Source: Pisaster brevispinus (lineage: Eukaryota > Echinodermata > Asteroidea > Forcipulatida > Asteriidae). Taken from it: a stretch of 64,000 bases of DNA. Positions 51,700 to 63,610 of this stretch are shown piece by piece. The stretch spans positions 9,337,827 through 9,401,826 of the forward strand of contig JAMKCF010000013.1 in NCBI GenBank assembly GCA_023634235.1. Reading direction: 5' to 3'. The first letter of the stretch is position 1. Each line of letters starts with the position of its first letter. The notes under the pieces are model-generated. The model had not been told where the DNA came from, searched no databases, and worked only from the letters and a program-made list of their open reading frames with translations. The translations under genes were made by a program, and so were the position numbers.

Positions 51700-52700
51700 G
51701 TATAGTGTAGCCCTCACCCTGCGATACTAGGCGATATCTCATTAGAAAAATAAAGCAAAAAACACAGGAGTTGTACACAGCAGTACAAAATCCCCTCGCA
51801 GTGAATGCTCGAATGCAATCTTGTACATTGTTTATGCATATAGCTTTCTCCTTCAATCAAATGACAAAGATCTATCGGGATGCTTTATAAAACAAGTAAT
51901 GAATATTTTGCATTTGTACGATTGAGAGACAATTTTCAATTGTTGACAGATTTAATTTTCCAATCAACTGGGCTCCCCCCTCCCCCGTGTTGAATGGAAC
52001 ATTTCATCGATCAACAAATTCTCACCATTGTACATTCATAATATTCAGTAGGCCTAATTGTATACTTATTTTCTTTCCATAAAGCAGCATTAGAAAACGA
52101 TTTAAAAAAATGTTTCAAAGTACATGTATTGGTGTTAAAATGTAAGAAAATAAACTCAAATTATTATTTAAAAAAAGTTACCCAGTAAGTTTCCCTTGTG
52201 GTTAATTACTTAAAATATTACTTAAAATAAATCAAATACAGTAAAAAGCTGACGACAACCGTTTCTTATACACTCCTTTCTATAATTTTGAATGTCTCGT
52301 TGGTGACAGTAATATTGTTTTATTATGAGGGGAATATTATGATTATTCACAATTCATGAGATGAAACATACAGCGGACACAAAAGCAGTACATGCAGAAT
52401 TTACCTTTGTAAAAGGAATATCTATTGGTTTTCTCGATTGAGTTGGGTCCTGAAATACCCCCCCCCCCAAACTACTGTACAGAGCTCAAACTATATTATG
52501 AGCATGTAATGTCCAGCTGGTGTAGTCTATACAACTGCATTTGGCAAGATTGGGGGGCGGGGGTCATGACCAACAACCAATATTGTTTGTCCTTTTTCTA
52601 ATTTAATTCAACTTGCCGTCGTTTCGAATTGTTGTCAATGCAATGAACATGAAATAGGTCTACATTCATAGTTTTTGCCCTGTACTACAAAAAAGTCAGA
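51700..52700. other. Noncoding, nothing recognised
   Basis: AT-rich. GTTGAATGGAACATTTCATC at 51989 is a relic of the palindromic MITE family at 29578. A C-run lies at 52458-52469. Confidence 0.4.
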
Positions 52701-52949
52701 GAAAGACCCACACCCACCTGCGTTACCGATGCTATGGACGGTTTGCCATGGGGGACGTATAGTGCGTAAAGCGATCGCCTCTCACCATTATGGCCCTAGT
52801 TCTATACGCAGCACAGGCCAAAATGTGAGTAGAGTTATGCGTTGGTTCTCTCCTTTGGTTCTCTCCTGTGCCTCGAAGGTTTTTCTCCGGGCCCTCCGGT
52901 TTTCCTCCCTCCTGAAAAACACTTTCGATCTCGGGCTGTACTCTGTGGC

Positions 52950-53356
52950 GTGTCGTGGCCGAGTGGATAAGATCACTGGACTCAAGCTCTGGTGTTTCTG
53001 ATCAGCAGAGTGTGGGTTCGAGCCCCGGTCGTGACACCTGTGTCCTTAAGCAAGACACTTAACCATGATTGCTTCGTCCTTCGGATGGGACGTAAAGCCG
53101 TTGGTCCCGTGTGTTGTGTAACGCACGAAAAAAAACCCAGTGCACTTATCGAAAAGAGAAGGGGTCCGCCCCGGTGTTCCTGGTTTGATCGGCTGCATAT
53201 TGCGCCACAGCACCTTGTAAACCATTACAAGGTGCTATGTAAAGGAGTAGGTCTCATACTTCAAAACGTAGCCCCAAATACCTTGCAGGAAATACTGAAT
53301 GTTAAGCGCTTAGAGGCTGGCCTGCAGTAGGCGCTATACAAATACAATTTATTATA
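52950..53356 (+). repeat. tRNA-derived SINE, near full length
   Basis: The head GTGTCGTGGCCGAGTGGATA and GGGTTCGAGCCCCGGTCGTG matches a type II (Leu/Ser-like) tRNA. A conserved central body follows (CTTCGTCCTTCGGATGGGAC, GTAAAGCCGTTGGTCCC), then a tail AGGCGCTATACAAATACAAT probably shared with a partner LINE. A different SINE tail (TCCGGTTTTCCTCC) lies just upstream at about 52885-52910. Confidence 0.85.
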
Positions 53357-53359
53357 CAC

Positions 53360-56160
53360 GCCGTATGGGTTGATGTGGAGTGGCTGACTGCCTAACGCGC
53401 TCCGCATGCCAGCGGCTCGAACACGTTGTAGCCGCGTCCTTTGCAATCCATCTTCTCGGCTGCAATGATGATTAGCTTCCCAAATTATTAACTATTGTTG
53501 TAAAATGACATCAATACAAGCTCATTGTGATGGTCGAGAAAAAAAAAAAACACACCTAGTCATTTCTCAACATGGCGTGCGTTGCCATGGTTGTAAACAT
53601 GAAAACAAGGTTGTGGTATACATTTTTGATACATGCATTACGCATCCCATCACTATAAACTGCATACGAAGGGGAAAATAAACATACTATATAAAGGTTC
53701 TTCAGAATCTTCAAATCAAATCGAAAAAATTTGGTGACAAATCGACCACATCGACCAACAATGACTACAAAGAAAACAGCCTGAAATCGAAAGTGTTTGA
53801 AAAACCATCGTGGCAGGAGAGAACCAACTTCCACGGCCTTATCGGGGTATCGAACTGGGGTGAGCTCTATAGCGAGCGTTTTACACACAAGTCAACCATG
53901 CAAATCCATGTTGAATCCATTTTTAACAAAATGGCAATCTTGGCTGACGTTTCGGTATAACGCCACGAGGGAGTTCCTTTTTGAAAATCTTAATATTGTT
54001 CGAGTCAAATTTTATTTAACAGCATTGAGAAGAAAGAGTAAAAAAACTTAAACCGTTGCGTGAATGAATGAAACAAATTACCTGTTAGAATAACACACCC
54101 CTTTTCCGAGTGTTTTTCTCAATGCAGGCACGACAATATCAACGACTATGTTGCGATCGCCTGTCCCTGCGACAACGGGGCACGACGGCATAGGGCAAAA
54201 CTGCGAGAACGACACCCTGTAACAAGCACTCAGAAACTGCTGGAGTAGGCCCAGGCGATTGTCCAGCACGGCCTAGTTGACCACATAGTGCCCTGGCATA
54301 CCAATGCACGAGGTTGTCCTAATACAAAGCAAGGCATACCAGATATTGACTGGTGCACCGGTTTTGACGTGAAACCACCTGACACAATAAGCACAGATGC
54401 TACACATATCTGCTTCTCAAATTAGAACTTTACGAAAGATGAAAATGTGCGTTGCGAAAATCATACAATATTGTTTTCGATATTTTGTCTGGCGTTTTAA
54501 ACTGCCACCAGCTTCCAAATAGCCTATACAAAATACTTACTGCAAACATTGCAACAACCCGATGCTGCCTTTGTGCATCAATCATCATCATCATCTTCAT
54601 CATCATCATCCCCATCATCATGCTGTTCGTCCATTGTTGGATGATGAAGGTCTCCCCATGCAATTTCCATTCTCTTCTCCTTGCTATGTGTGCAATGCGA
54701 ACCATTCAATAGGACAATAGATCCAACATTCTCTTCCTCTCGACCTGTTTGACTTCAAAGAGCGGCCCCAAGATACTCTTAATATTATAATACTTTCTTA
54801 TTGGCCGACTATATGCCTACATCGTAGATACCGGTTAATAACTATTTTACACTTACAATTTGTATTTTAGACAAGAATATTTAAACAAAATGCCTATAAT
54901 GATATGCATTGACCCCTTGACGTCACCGGTGGCTGGAAACACGGTCAGCTCTTAACACGCACACAATCGTGATTGGAAAACAAAACAAAACAAAATTAAG
55001 AAGAGACAAACATCACATTATAGGCTCAAAGTAAAATAGTCTGTCTACCCATCCAATCCTTAAAAATTGTGTCATTTTTGTAAGAGCCAACACGTTAAGT
55101 AGTTTCGTAAACCAAGCTAAAAATTCCAGGGAACAACTGTGCTCCGCAGACCGTGTGCGTGCGGACCAGCGACGGCAGTACTACGGTATACGATTTTAGC
55201 GCGCGCACCAGCAGTGACAAGTATTGGAATTTTTTTTGGGGGGGGGGGGAATAACCGTTTTTCCGAGCATGCGCAAACGCGTTGAGTTCAAGGCGAAACT
55301 GGTTTTGTATGCTGTCACGAGCAACAAGTGGTTTGCTCTCGTAAAATCGCATTGTTCTGAAATTGTAGCAAGCATTCGTGAGCCTATAAATTGGAAACGA
55401 TGCGACTGCACAGGCTTGTGTGGCGTAAGGAATGTGCATTGTGTGTACACCACCCCGTGATCGCAATAATAATTATGGTCTGCGTTTCGCGGCACTCTCG
55501 AGTACTAGTTTAGTCACTGTTAATATAGGCCTAAAATACAATGTATATGAACCATAAAATTGTAAGCGTGTAACCGGCACAGGCTAGATAAGAGAAATAA
55601 AAGCACTAAAATACAATTCCGTTGGAAGTTGGCTTGATGATTATGTGCCTGATGTGGATCGTACTAGAGTCGCATTAATTCACGGCCGTGTTGGTTGCAA
55701 ATGGTCTGGGTGTATTTTGCTAGCTCCGTACTTCCATAATAATAGGCAGGTCCAAATCACCTACAGCCACCGCTGACGTCACGTGGTTTGTTTGACCTTA
55801 CGTTTTAAGTTTTTGTGACTGGGAGTGTTTCGGAGGAGACATTTTTACTGTTTTATTGTGAGGAAGGGACTCATAAAATATGTTTATGTATGTATATGTA
55901 TATTTCTTGTCGACTCCATTCGTTGGAAACATTAAAAACAGCCGCTCTTTAAATTAGGGACGCTATGAAGTTTTGAAAGCAATGTATTTTCAGTGATATT
56001 GATCAGTTCAACATTATTAGGAAACTGCAGCGAAAAACAGATTTACGGTCCTCTTTGAAGAGTTTGCAGATACCTGACGTGCCCAATAGAAGCAATGTTA
56101 GATCGGGACAGGTGATGATTGTGTGAAGCCACGAACTTAAGAATTCCCACCAATTGGCTT
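53360..56160. other. Noncoding, with an ATC/CAT microsatellite
   Basis: No gene recognised. ATC repeats occupy 54583-54622, and a T-run/G-run junction lies at 55229-55250. Open frames here lack domains. Confidence 0.4.
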
Positions 56161-56166
56161 CACCTT

Positions 56167-56310
56167 GGCTCGATTTCACAGAGAGCTAAGATCTTAAGTT
56201 TGAGCCCGTCTAATAACTGCTCTAACAACATGCGATTTCACAATACAATAATGGTAATACTGACAACTCATATTTTACAGTTAAATCTTTGTGTTTTGTG
56301 AAATCGAGCC
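56167..56310. mobile_element. MITE with GGCTCGATTTCACA ends
   Basis: GGCTCGATTTCACA is mirrored by TGTGAAATCGAGCC, 144 bp overall. The CGATTTCAC core equals that of the Harbinger ends at 24990 and 32500, so it may be a Harbinger-mobilised MITE. Confidence 0.75.
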
Positions 56311-56969
56311 CTAGAAGTGCTTTCAACGCATTTTTTTACCAAATCAAAAGACAACGTCCTCAGCTTCAATGCCAATCTTGCATACTTTTTTTTCTCACCA
56401 AAGCAACCCTAATACTCAGGATGATCGGGTATTTATGTATGCAGATTTCTCCACCATTGGACGGCTTCGGGAGGTTCTTACAGGGATCAGAAAGTTCAGA
56501 CTTTCATCTGAAGTCATACTTTGTATGTCTGCTTGGCGAATAAAAATAGCTGTTTTTCCTTCATCGGATTGAAAGAAATCATGCTCTTTGATCTACATTT
56601 CTAGTGCTGACATCGCTGAGGATACTATTCTTAGAAGCTCCTTGAAAAGCATTACTTGAGGATTTACCAAAAGGTGGAAATACCATATTTTTGTTAAACC
56701 TCCTTAAAAGTTGGATCCTAGTTTCAGACCTTTTTGTCAGCCATGACTCTCAGCCCTGTTCTTCAGACAATCCACAACAAAGAACTTGATAGCGCCCTCT
56801 GGCGGCAAGCGGTTCGTGGGGCGAAAGCAGTTTAGATTTGGGTTAGATTTTCGTGACTACACGACTGGAGTGTCTTGTAGCCAAGACTAGCCACCAATCT
56901 GGGCAGGATTCACACTGCCCAACGTGCAAATGCACAAACTTCTGAATTTGGCTTGAACTATTATACTGT
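56311..56969. other. Noncoding, nothing recognised
   Basis: Two overlapping plus-strand frames (56289-56572) have no domain or consistent start. Confidence 0.35.
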
Positions 56970-57740
56970 ACCCTCTTAAAAGTTCCGAGTCAAAACTGAC
57001 TCGGATGTGGGTTCCACGTGGTATGACCCATTTCAGTCTAAAATATGTGTCAGAACGACCCAGAAGTGGGTCAAAATGACAGCAGAAATAAGTTAAAATC
57101 CTTTTTTTTTCAGTTTCCGGTGTCATGCCAAAGTGTCCGCTGCCAAATACTGTCCGCTCATTAGCATATTGCGATCTGATTGGTCATGCGTCTATGACGT
57201 CACATTGTTTACGGAAGCTTGCTAAATAGTGTCCGCGGTTGTGTGTATCAACATTGCGTGCCTTGCTTCTCAGCTGACAGGACGTTGACATAAGATCATT
57301 TTTTCATCTGAATTTGCCTTTTACAATTTCGTTTGAACACTTTCTTTGTTGTATTTGATGATAAATATTCGTAACATTTAACATTTAGCACTTTCACATT
57401 TGGTATTTTTTTAAACCTGCACAAAAATCAGCACTTAAGTTACTAAAGTAAAATACTAATCTTTACCTAACTTTTGAGATTGAGTGTTCGTCTGTGTTAG
57501 TGTTTGATATATATTTTCGTAATCCCTGCCAAATATTGTCCGTAATCTGCCAAACACTGTCCTCGTGCAAACATACGTGCGCCCGGACACTATTTAGCAG
57601 CGGACAGTATTTGGCACGTAATACGTGCCAAATAGTGTCCGGCGTCCACTGCGCATGCTCAGCGGACAGTATTTGGCAGCGGACACTTTTTGGCATGACA
57701 CCCGGTCAGCCTGACCAAGAAATGGATCAGGCCTCCTAAA
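56970..57740. repeat. GACCC/GGGTC-rich repeat split by a MITE
   Basis: 56970-57119 (GTCAAAACTGACTCGGAT, ATGACCCATTTCA) and 57705-57740 (GTCAGCCTGACCAAGAAATG) are the two halves of a copy of the repeat at 16555-16780, interrupted by the element at 57120-57701. Confidence 0.65.
57120..57701. mobile_element. 582-bp MITE made of GCCAAATA/TGTCCG motifs
   Basis: The ends GTGTCATGCCAAA and its complement are near-perfect for about 40 bp. CCG on each side (57117-57119 and 57702-57704) may be a 3-bp duplication. TGCCAAATA-TGTCCG-like words occur at least eight times in both orientations. Confidence 0.8.
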
Positions 57741-58950
57741 ACTGGAATCCAGACCAATTCTGTGAGCAAATCGGAATTATACATGTATGTTCATGTATAC
57801 TGTACACGATGACAGAACCAGACATTCACATGTTTGGTGGAGAAGCGTTTCTGCCGCTGACTGCAGTACAATTTATTAATAAACAGTGGCACTCGCACCT
57901 CAGTGGTTAAATTTTTTGAATACATCATAACAAATGTCCGTTGGGTAAAAAACATTATCAACAAGAATTAATAGTAAACACTTGAAACACTCTCATAGAA
58001 ATATTTTTTTATTGCCAAAATTTTTCTGACATTTCATTGAGAATAAATTGTACATTTTGTTTAACTAAAAAGGAATTATGTTAAAAATAAACTCATGTAA
58101 GGCACCATCTTCATACACATAAACCTACAGTATATTGTATAGATTTTAACTTCAAAGTCTACATTATGGAAATTCACACATCAAGAGTGTTTTTTACCTG
58201 GTGTAAATAACTGACTATTTATGCCCAAGTAGGAACCAGGCCCCAAAAAGGAACCCCATCACTGATAACAGAGGAAGACAGGTTGGCAGACATTGAGGCA
58301 CAGTTACATGATGGTTGGAAGTCTTGGAAACTATTGACAATAACAAACTATGTGCATAACCTCCATCTTAAAAATATATCGCACTTCATCTTGGGAAAGT
58401 GAGTAGAATTAAAAAATAAGTCAAGCTGTTGAGATGGACGCCATGCTGTAGTTTACAAAGAAACTATGCCACGTTTCATAGTTGTGTACTGCATTGCTTC
58501 ATAATCAGCACGCCGTGATGGCTGCCAGTGTTGCTTGGACTGGGATTTCACCCAGAATCCTTTGCCCGCCAATCATGCACTATACTTATTAGCTACGTTA
58601 GGAGTATTTAGCATAATTCTGAGCATGAGGTCTCCAAAAGTAGTGCATGCGAGGTGTATGTATTCCCCGTCCTGATTTGAAAAACATGAACCTGTTGACA
58701 ACTCCTTGCTCCAAAAAGCTGCTTGGTGGCAGTCTACCAGTATACTGTTAAACAAGTTTCATTCAAGTAAGGTAGACATTATTGGTCAAACCAGGGTACA
58801 CAGAAGTTTCAGAATCATGCACAATGCTGCCACCAACTATCCTCAATTGATAGGAAAATGATCTCTCTAAAGTTTGTGTGGTTTGGAATAAGTAGGATAC
58901 ATCTCTGACATTTCCCTTGAAATGTATCTTTGTTTTGTTCTTTTGTATTT
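57741..58950. other. Noncoding, likely 3' region of the zinc-finger gene
   Basis: No gene or repeat recognised. AT-rich sequence downstream (on the minus strand) of the zinc-finger stop probably includes its 3' untranslated region. Confidence 0.35.
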
Positions 58951-61147
58951 TTATTTTCCATGAACCTTCTTATGGCTCTTTAAATGGTCACCCCGAGTGA
59001 ATGACTTACTGCATTGATCACAGTGAAAGGGTTTCTCCTTGGTGTGGATTCGCTCATGTATAGTCCGGTAAGAGCTCCTAGTGAAAGCCATCCCGCAGAA
59101 CTGGCAGACGTACTCCTTGCAGTTTAGATGGATTGCCTCATGGCTCTGAAGATTGTAGCGTGTCTTAAATGACTTGGGACACATATGGCAAGCAAAAGGT
59201 CGGGCAGCATCGTGGACTTTTTGATGATGGTACAAGTATTTGGCACGATGGAATGACTTATCGCATTTGTCACAAGAGTATGACCTGTCCTCTGGGTCCA
59301 CGGGCACGTGACACTTCAAGTGTCTTGAGAAGTTTCTCTTTGCAGAGAATGTCTTCCCACACTCGTTGCAGCGATACTTGTTGCTGGCAACTTTGTGAAG
59401 TTCCTGGTGTCTTCTGAGGTTATTCTTGAAGGTAAATACATCACCACATTCATCACAAGAGAAGCTTCCACGATCACTTTTCTCTTTAGTTCGTCTTGGC
59501 TTTCCCGATGCAGACTTTGGTTTGAACCGAATTCTTAATTGTATTTTCTGATTTGTCTTTGCAGTTTTGGGACAAGGATTCTTGGAGACTGCCTTCTTCT
59601 TAACTTTGGTGGATGACCGAGACTCTTGACTTTCAGTCTTTTTTAAATGGTGACTGGCTTCAGAAGTTTCTTCATATGAAATAAAATAAACAAGAATATT
59701 TTCATGGGGTGAAACTTTTAAGCAGACGTACATGTACAAGAAGTTTAGGTCTTAAAGGTGTGTGTACTTTTGAAAATTCCCCAAAGCAGTGTAAGTTGTG
59801 GTCAAGTAATTTTCAGCAGAGTACCAAGTACTGCCGAGTACCAAGTGCTGCCGAGTGCCGAGTATTAGGGCCATCAAGTATGAGTACAAGCATCAGAGAA
59901 CCGAGAATTCTGATATCCGAGTTAGTCCAACAGCCAAGTACCAAGTACATCCATGTACTTGGACTCACCACATACCAAGTACCACTACATCCATAGTACA
60001 TCCAAGTACCAAGTACATCCATTCCAAGTACATCCATGTACTTGGATTTCCAAGCCGTACATTAAAAAGAAATATAAACTGCAAAATGAGGTGTAAAACA
60101 CATTTTGTTTATACCTCCACTTGCAGTATTTCTTTTATACCATAATATTGGTATGCAAGAATCCTCCTATGAAATGTGCTTTAAAAAGTTTATACAAAGT
60201 CAGTTTTAATAAAACCCTTTAATTTCCCTTTTTAGACTAATGTGTGAAGTTTGATTCCTTGGGCCAAGAACTAGAGCAGTTTCTAACTCTCCTTATAAAA
60301 TGAAGGACTCAAAAAGATTTCACTATTTCCACTTTAGCAATTTTCTTAAAAATAATCACAAATATGCAAAAAACAGTTAATGGCCTGACATTTCAACCCT
60401 AGAAGAGTCTTTCTCGAAGGCTAATTGACAACACAACACACATAAACAGGTATACTGGTGTAACAAAAGCAGCCAACTGGGAAGAGCCCTTTGATAAATA
60501 AAAATGGCCTAGCCCTCTCAAAGATGAAATTCCAAGCCTGCTGCAGCTGAGGCTAATGCTTAAGGGCAGTCTACGCTCTGAAATTAATGACATGGTGATC
60601 CAGCTGCAGCCACAGTCGCCAAGTCACAAACTGCCTAAGCTTCTCATAGTTAGTGACAACTTTGCAACTTTGAATTATACACAACTGTGTCTGGTTGACT
60701 TTAATTTGTCAATGTTACATTTCATTTATAAATAATGGGCCTTACCAAATATAAAACACATTTTTTGTATGAAACTATTTCTGAAGGCAAGATTTGGCCA
60801 TCAAAATTGTGTCTTTGTTCTGTTTGAATCAGCCCAAAAGAAAGATCTGCTTACCAATTTGTTATTATCAGTTGACATTATTAACCCCCCCCCCCAACCC
60901 ACAAACAGAAAAAACCACCCAAATCTGTACCTGAACTCTGTGAGCTTGTGTTCCTAGGAGTTCTTCTCTCTCTTTTCTTATTGCAGACCGTAACACCACT
61001 CGTCCTTGCACAGCCATAGGAAAAGCTTGGACGAAACGTGTTAACGTCTTCCCGACACTCTCTTTGAAGCCTGGAAAGCGTTTCCTCAATGTCTTCAGTA
61101 TCAGTCAACATTGGAGGCTCAGAAGCCATTGACATTAGCGACTGCAA
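58951..61147 (-). CDS. C2H2 zinc-finger protein (six fingers)
   Basis: Probably a nuclear DNA-binding protein; target unknown. Minus-strand exons: 61147-60931 (possible starts MQSLMS or MASEPPMLTD at 61129) ending before GTACAG, and 59669-58951 after an AAG acceptor, joined in phase 1. The first part is acidic (TDTEDIEETLSRLQRE); then comes a Lys/Arg-rich linker and six consecutive C2H2 fingers: FSCDECG, YRCNECG, YSCDKCD, FACHMCP, YVCQFCG and FHCDQCS, each with the usual spacing to HxxxH. Only fingers 5 and 6 are joined by a TGEKP-like linker (TKEKP). The protein ends two residues after the last His, at VHGK. About 312 residues. Other small exons between the two are possible. No KRAB, BTB or ZAD domain is seen; no orthologue recognised. 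Confidence 0.85.
59818..60052. repeat. CAAGTAC/GTACTTGG-rich degenerate repeat
   Basis: CCAAGTAC and GTACATCCA words recur in both orientations, about a dozen times in 235 bp. Related to the sequence at 780-806. It lies in the intron of the zinc-finger gene. Confidence 0.7.
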
Positions 61148-61289
61148 CAGTCAGACGCATAGCAGACCTTCAGAAGATACAAAACATACTTTTCCATAAG
61201 CTGAAAATCTGTCAGAGTTTTTAGTGTCAAGCAAAGAAAGAAGTTAAATATCCAATGAAATCCAACAATTGCAAAAAGTCGATTAAATT

Positions 61290-61830
61290 CTCAGTTTTTC
61301 AGAATCCTCGCCTTTCGGTAACAAATATTGCTGCTCCGGTCAGTAATCAATGGTATTCTGCATGCAACACTGGTCCACGGTTACCAACGGTTTATGTACC
61401 GTTGGTTATTGTGATCAGTGTTGCACGCAGCACACCATCGATTACCAGCACACGTCTTGTGTGTTGGATAGACCAAACTTGTATGCTACACGCTACGCTT
61501 GCTTACATTAACCAGTGAATCATTCATAACACACACATACCGCTGGTTATCATTGTTTACCGACCGAAGCAGCCGAAACAAAAGATAAGGATTCTGAAAA
61601 ACAGTGAGAATTTATCAATTTTGTGCAAATTTTCTTGCGGAGTAGATTTTCTGGACCATCGTAATGCTCAATGAGAGTACAACGAACAAATACAGCAAAA
61701 TTTTCGGATTTAAAAGAAAAGCTATAGGCATGGAAACGAGAAGGGCACAAAGTCTGGAATAGGTTTTTGTACATTTCACTCTATGATGAGTGAGGTTCGT
61801 GGAGACGATAGCGGAACAAACCTCATCATG
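61290..61830. mobile_element. Palindromic element, diverged copy
   Basis: It shares, in the same order, CAACACTGGTCCACG, GGTTATTGTGA, TTCTTGCGGAGTAGATTTTC and GGAGACGATAGCGGAAC with the palindrome at 62070-62790. An inner inverted pair lies at 61342-61445. It sits directly upstream of the zinc-finger gene's first exon. Confidence 0.65.
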
Positions 61831-62069
61831 GTCATATAGTTCTAGTACTTCTAGCATGTCTACATGTAGGAGTACGCACAGAGCAAACGTACTTGTTCTT
61901 ACTCTATTTTTAGTATTTGAGGCAACAGAAAGTAACTTGTCTACAGATGTATATCATGTAGAGCCACGGAAACAGAACTTGTCCCAGAATAGAGCCATGG
62001 TAAATCTCAAGCACACACACATTTTGAAATAATTAAGATTATTAAGTTTAGTCAGTGATACTCCTAGAA

Positions 62070-62790
62070 CTATTCGGTTCGTTCCGCTATCGTCTCCCCG
62101 ACCCTCATAGGTCATCATGTACAAAATCCTATTCGAAACTTTTTCCCCTTCACGTTTATGCACCTGGACTTCTCTTTTGAAAACGGAGCTCGCCAAAATT
62201 AGGCTCTATGTATTCATTGTTTTCACAGTGAGCTCGGGGTGGGTCAAGAAAATCCACTCCGCAAAAAAAAGGTGCAAAAAATGATAAATTCCCATCGTTA
62301 TTCGGAATCGTCTCCTTCCGATAACAAAAATGGCCGCCGTCGCTTGTATCACTGGTATGCTGCGTGCAACGCTGGTCCACGACATGCCTTAAGCTGGTAT
62401 TCAATAGTATTCTGTGCGCAACACTGGTCCACAATAATCAATGGCTTATCTTTTATACGTAAACCGTTGGTTATTGTGAACCAGCGTTGCGCGCAGCATA
62501 TACCATTGATACAAGCGACGGCGGCCATTTTTGTTGTTGGAAGGCGACGATTCCGAATAACGATGGGAATTTATCCTTTTTCTGCATCTTTTTTTTGCGG
62601 AGTGGATTTTCTGGACCCACCCCGAGCTCACTGTGAAAACAATGAATACAAACATAGAGCCTAATTTTGGCGAGCTCCGTTTTCAAAAGAGAAGTCCAGG
62701 TGCATAAACGTGAAGGGGAAAATTCGAATAGGATTTTGTACATGATGACCTATGAGGGTCGGGGAGACGATAGCGGAACGAACCGAATAC
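62070..62790. mobile_element. 720-bp near-palindrome
   Basis: The arms of about 330 bp (TTCGGTTCGTTCCGCTATCG at the left; complement at the right) carry paired words TGCACCTGGACTTCTC, GCCAAAATTAGGCTC, GAGCTCGGGGTGGGTC and ATGGCCGCCGTCGCTTGTAT. The centre has GGTTATTGTGAACCAGCG. Many frames read through it but mirror each other and encode nothing recognised. Confidence 0.8.
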
Positions 62791-62799
62791 TAGTTCTAG

Positions 62800-63560
62800 G
62801 TAGGAGTAGGTACTGTACTGTATGGAATTGTATGTAGTTACATGTGTGTAGCTGTACTTCCGTAAAAAAAATATGGAATTTCACAGTCTATTCTGTTTTA
62901 TTCAGCCTCTGACAGTTCACCTACCTGAGCCTAGTATATCAAAGAGGGACACAATGACACCATTTAATATATCAATTATGTTAGAAATGGATGGGTTATG
63001 TTTGATTCATACAAATAATCCAAACCTTATTGAGCGCCATCATCTTGCTCCTTATACTTCTTCACGTTCTGCTGCTGTGTACGTTGGTGGTGCGGTGAGC
63101 TATTTTTAGCTGCTGATCGGTGTCTGTCTAGAGAGGGCGCTCACAACCATCGGCCAACCGGGGTGCACCACACTTTTAATAATAAACTCCCATCGTAACC
63201 ATAGAGCTAGGGTCCTAGCTCTATGTCGTAACCAACACTAGGCAGGGTAAAAAAATAAACATGTTTAGCGTCCGGGTTTCTAAAAAAAAGGAAGGAGGAG
63301 GGGCTTTTTATTTTTTATTTTTTATTTTCAAGATGGCCGCCATTCTTTTTTAAATTTCAAATATCCATTGTTTTTTCTTCTGTCCAAACACACAATACAT
63401 AAAAGAAACATGTTGGACAAGACATTGAACATGTCCGGACTTTTTCAAAAAGAGGAGGAGACAGGGCGCTACTATTTACTATTTTCCAATCTTTTGCTAT
63501 TTTTTCCAAGATGGCCGCCATGCTAAATATGGCTGGCCAAGGTATATTTATTCACAGATT
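62800..63560. other. Noncoding; short palindromes
   Basis: CATAGAGCTAGGGTCCTAGC and on to CTATG at 63202-63225 is a short palindrome. CAAGATGGCCGCCAT occurs at about 63332 and 63509 after A/T-rich tracts. No gene. Confidence 0.45.
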
Positions 63561-63561
63561 T

Positions 63562-63610
63562 TGTGCTATTTTAGTGTACTGATGAATGCTTCAGTACACT
63601 AAAATAGCAC
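63562..63610. repeat. Stem-loop of 21-bp arms
   Basis: GTGCTATTTTAGTGTACTGA is mirrored after a short loop. The right arm merges into the LINE fragment, so this may be a target-site rearrangement at LINE insertion. Confidence 0.7.

Noticed and set aside
62239..62664. 141-residue ORF
   Set aside because: It crosses the centre of a palindrome, and similar frames appear on the other strand; nothing recognisable.
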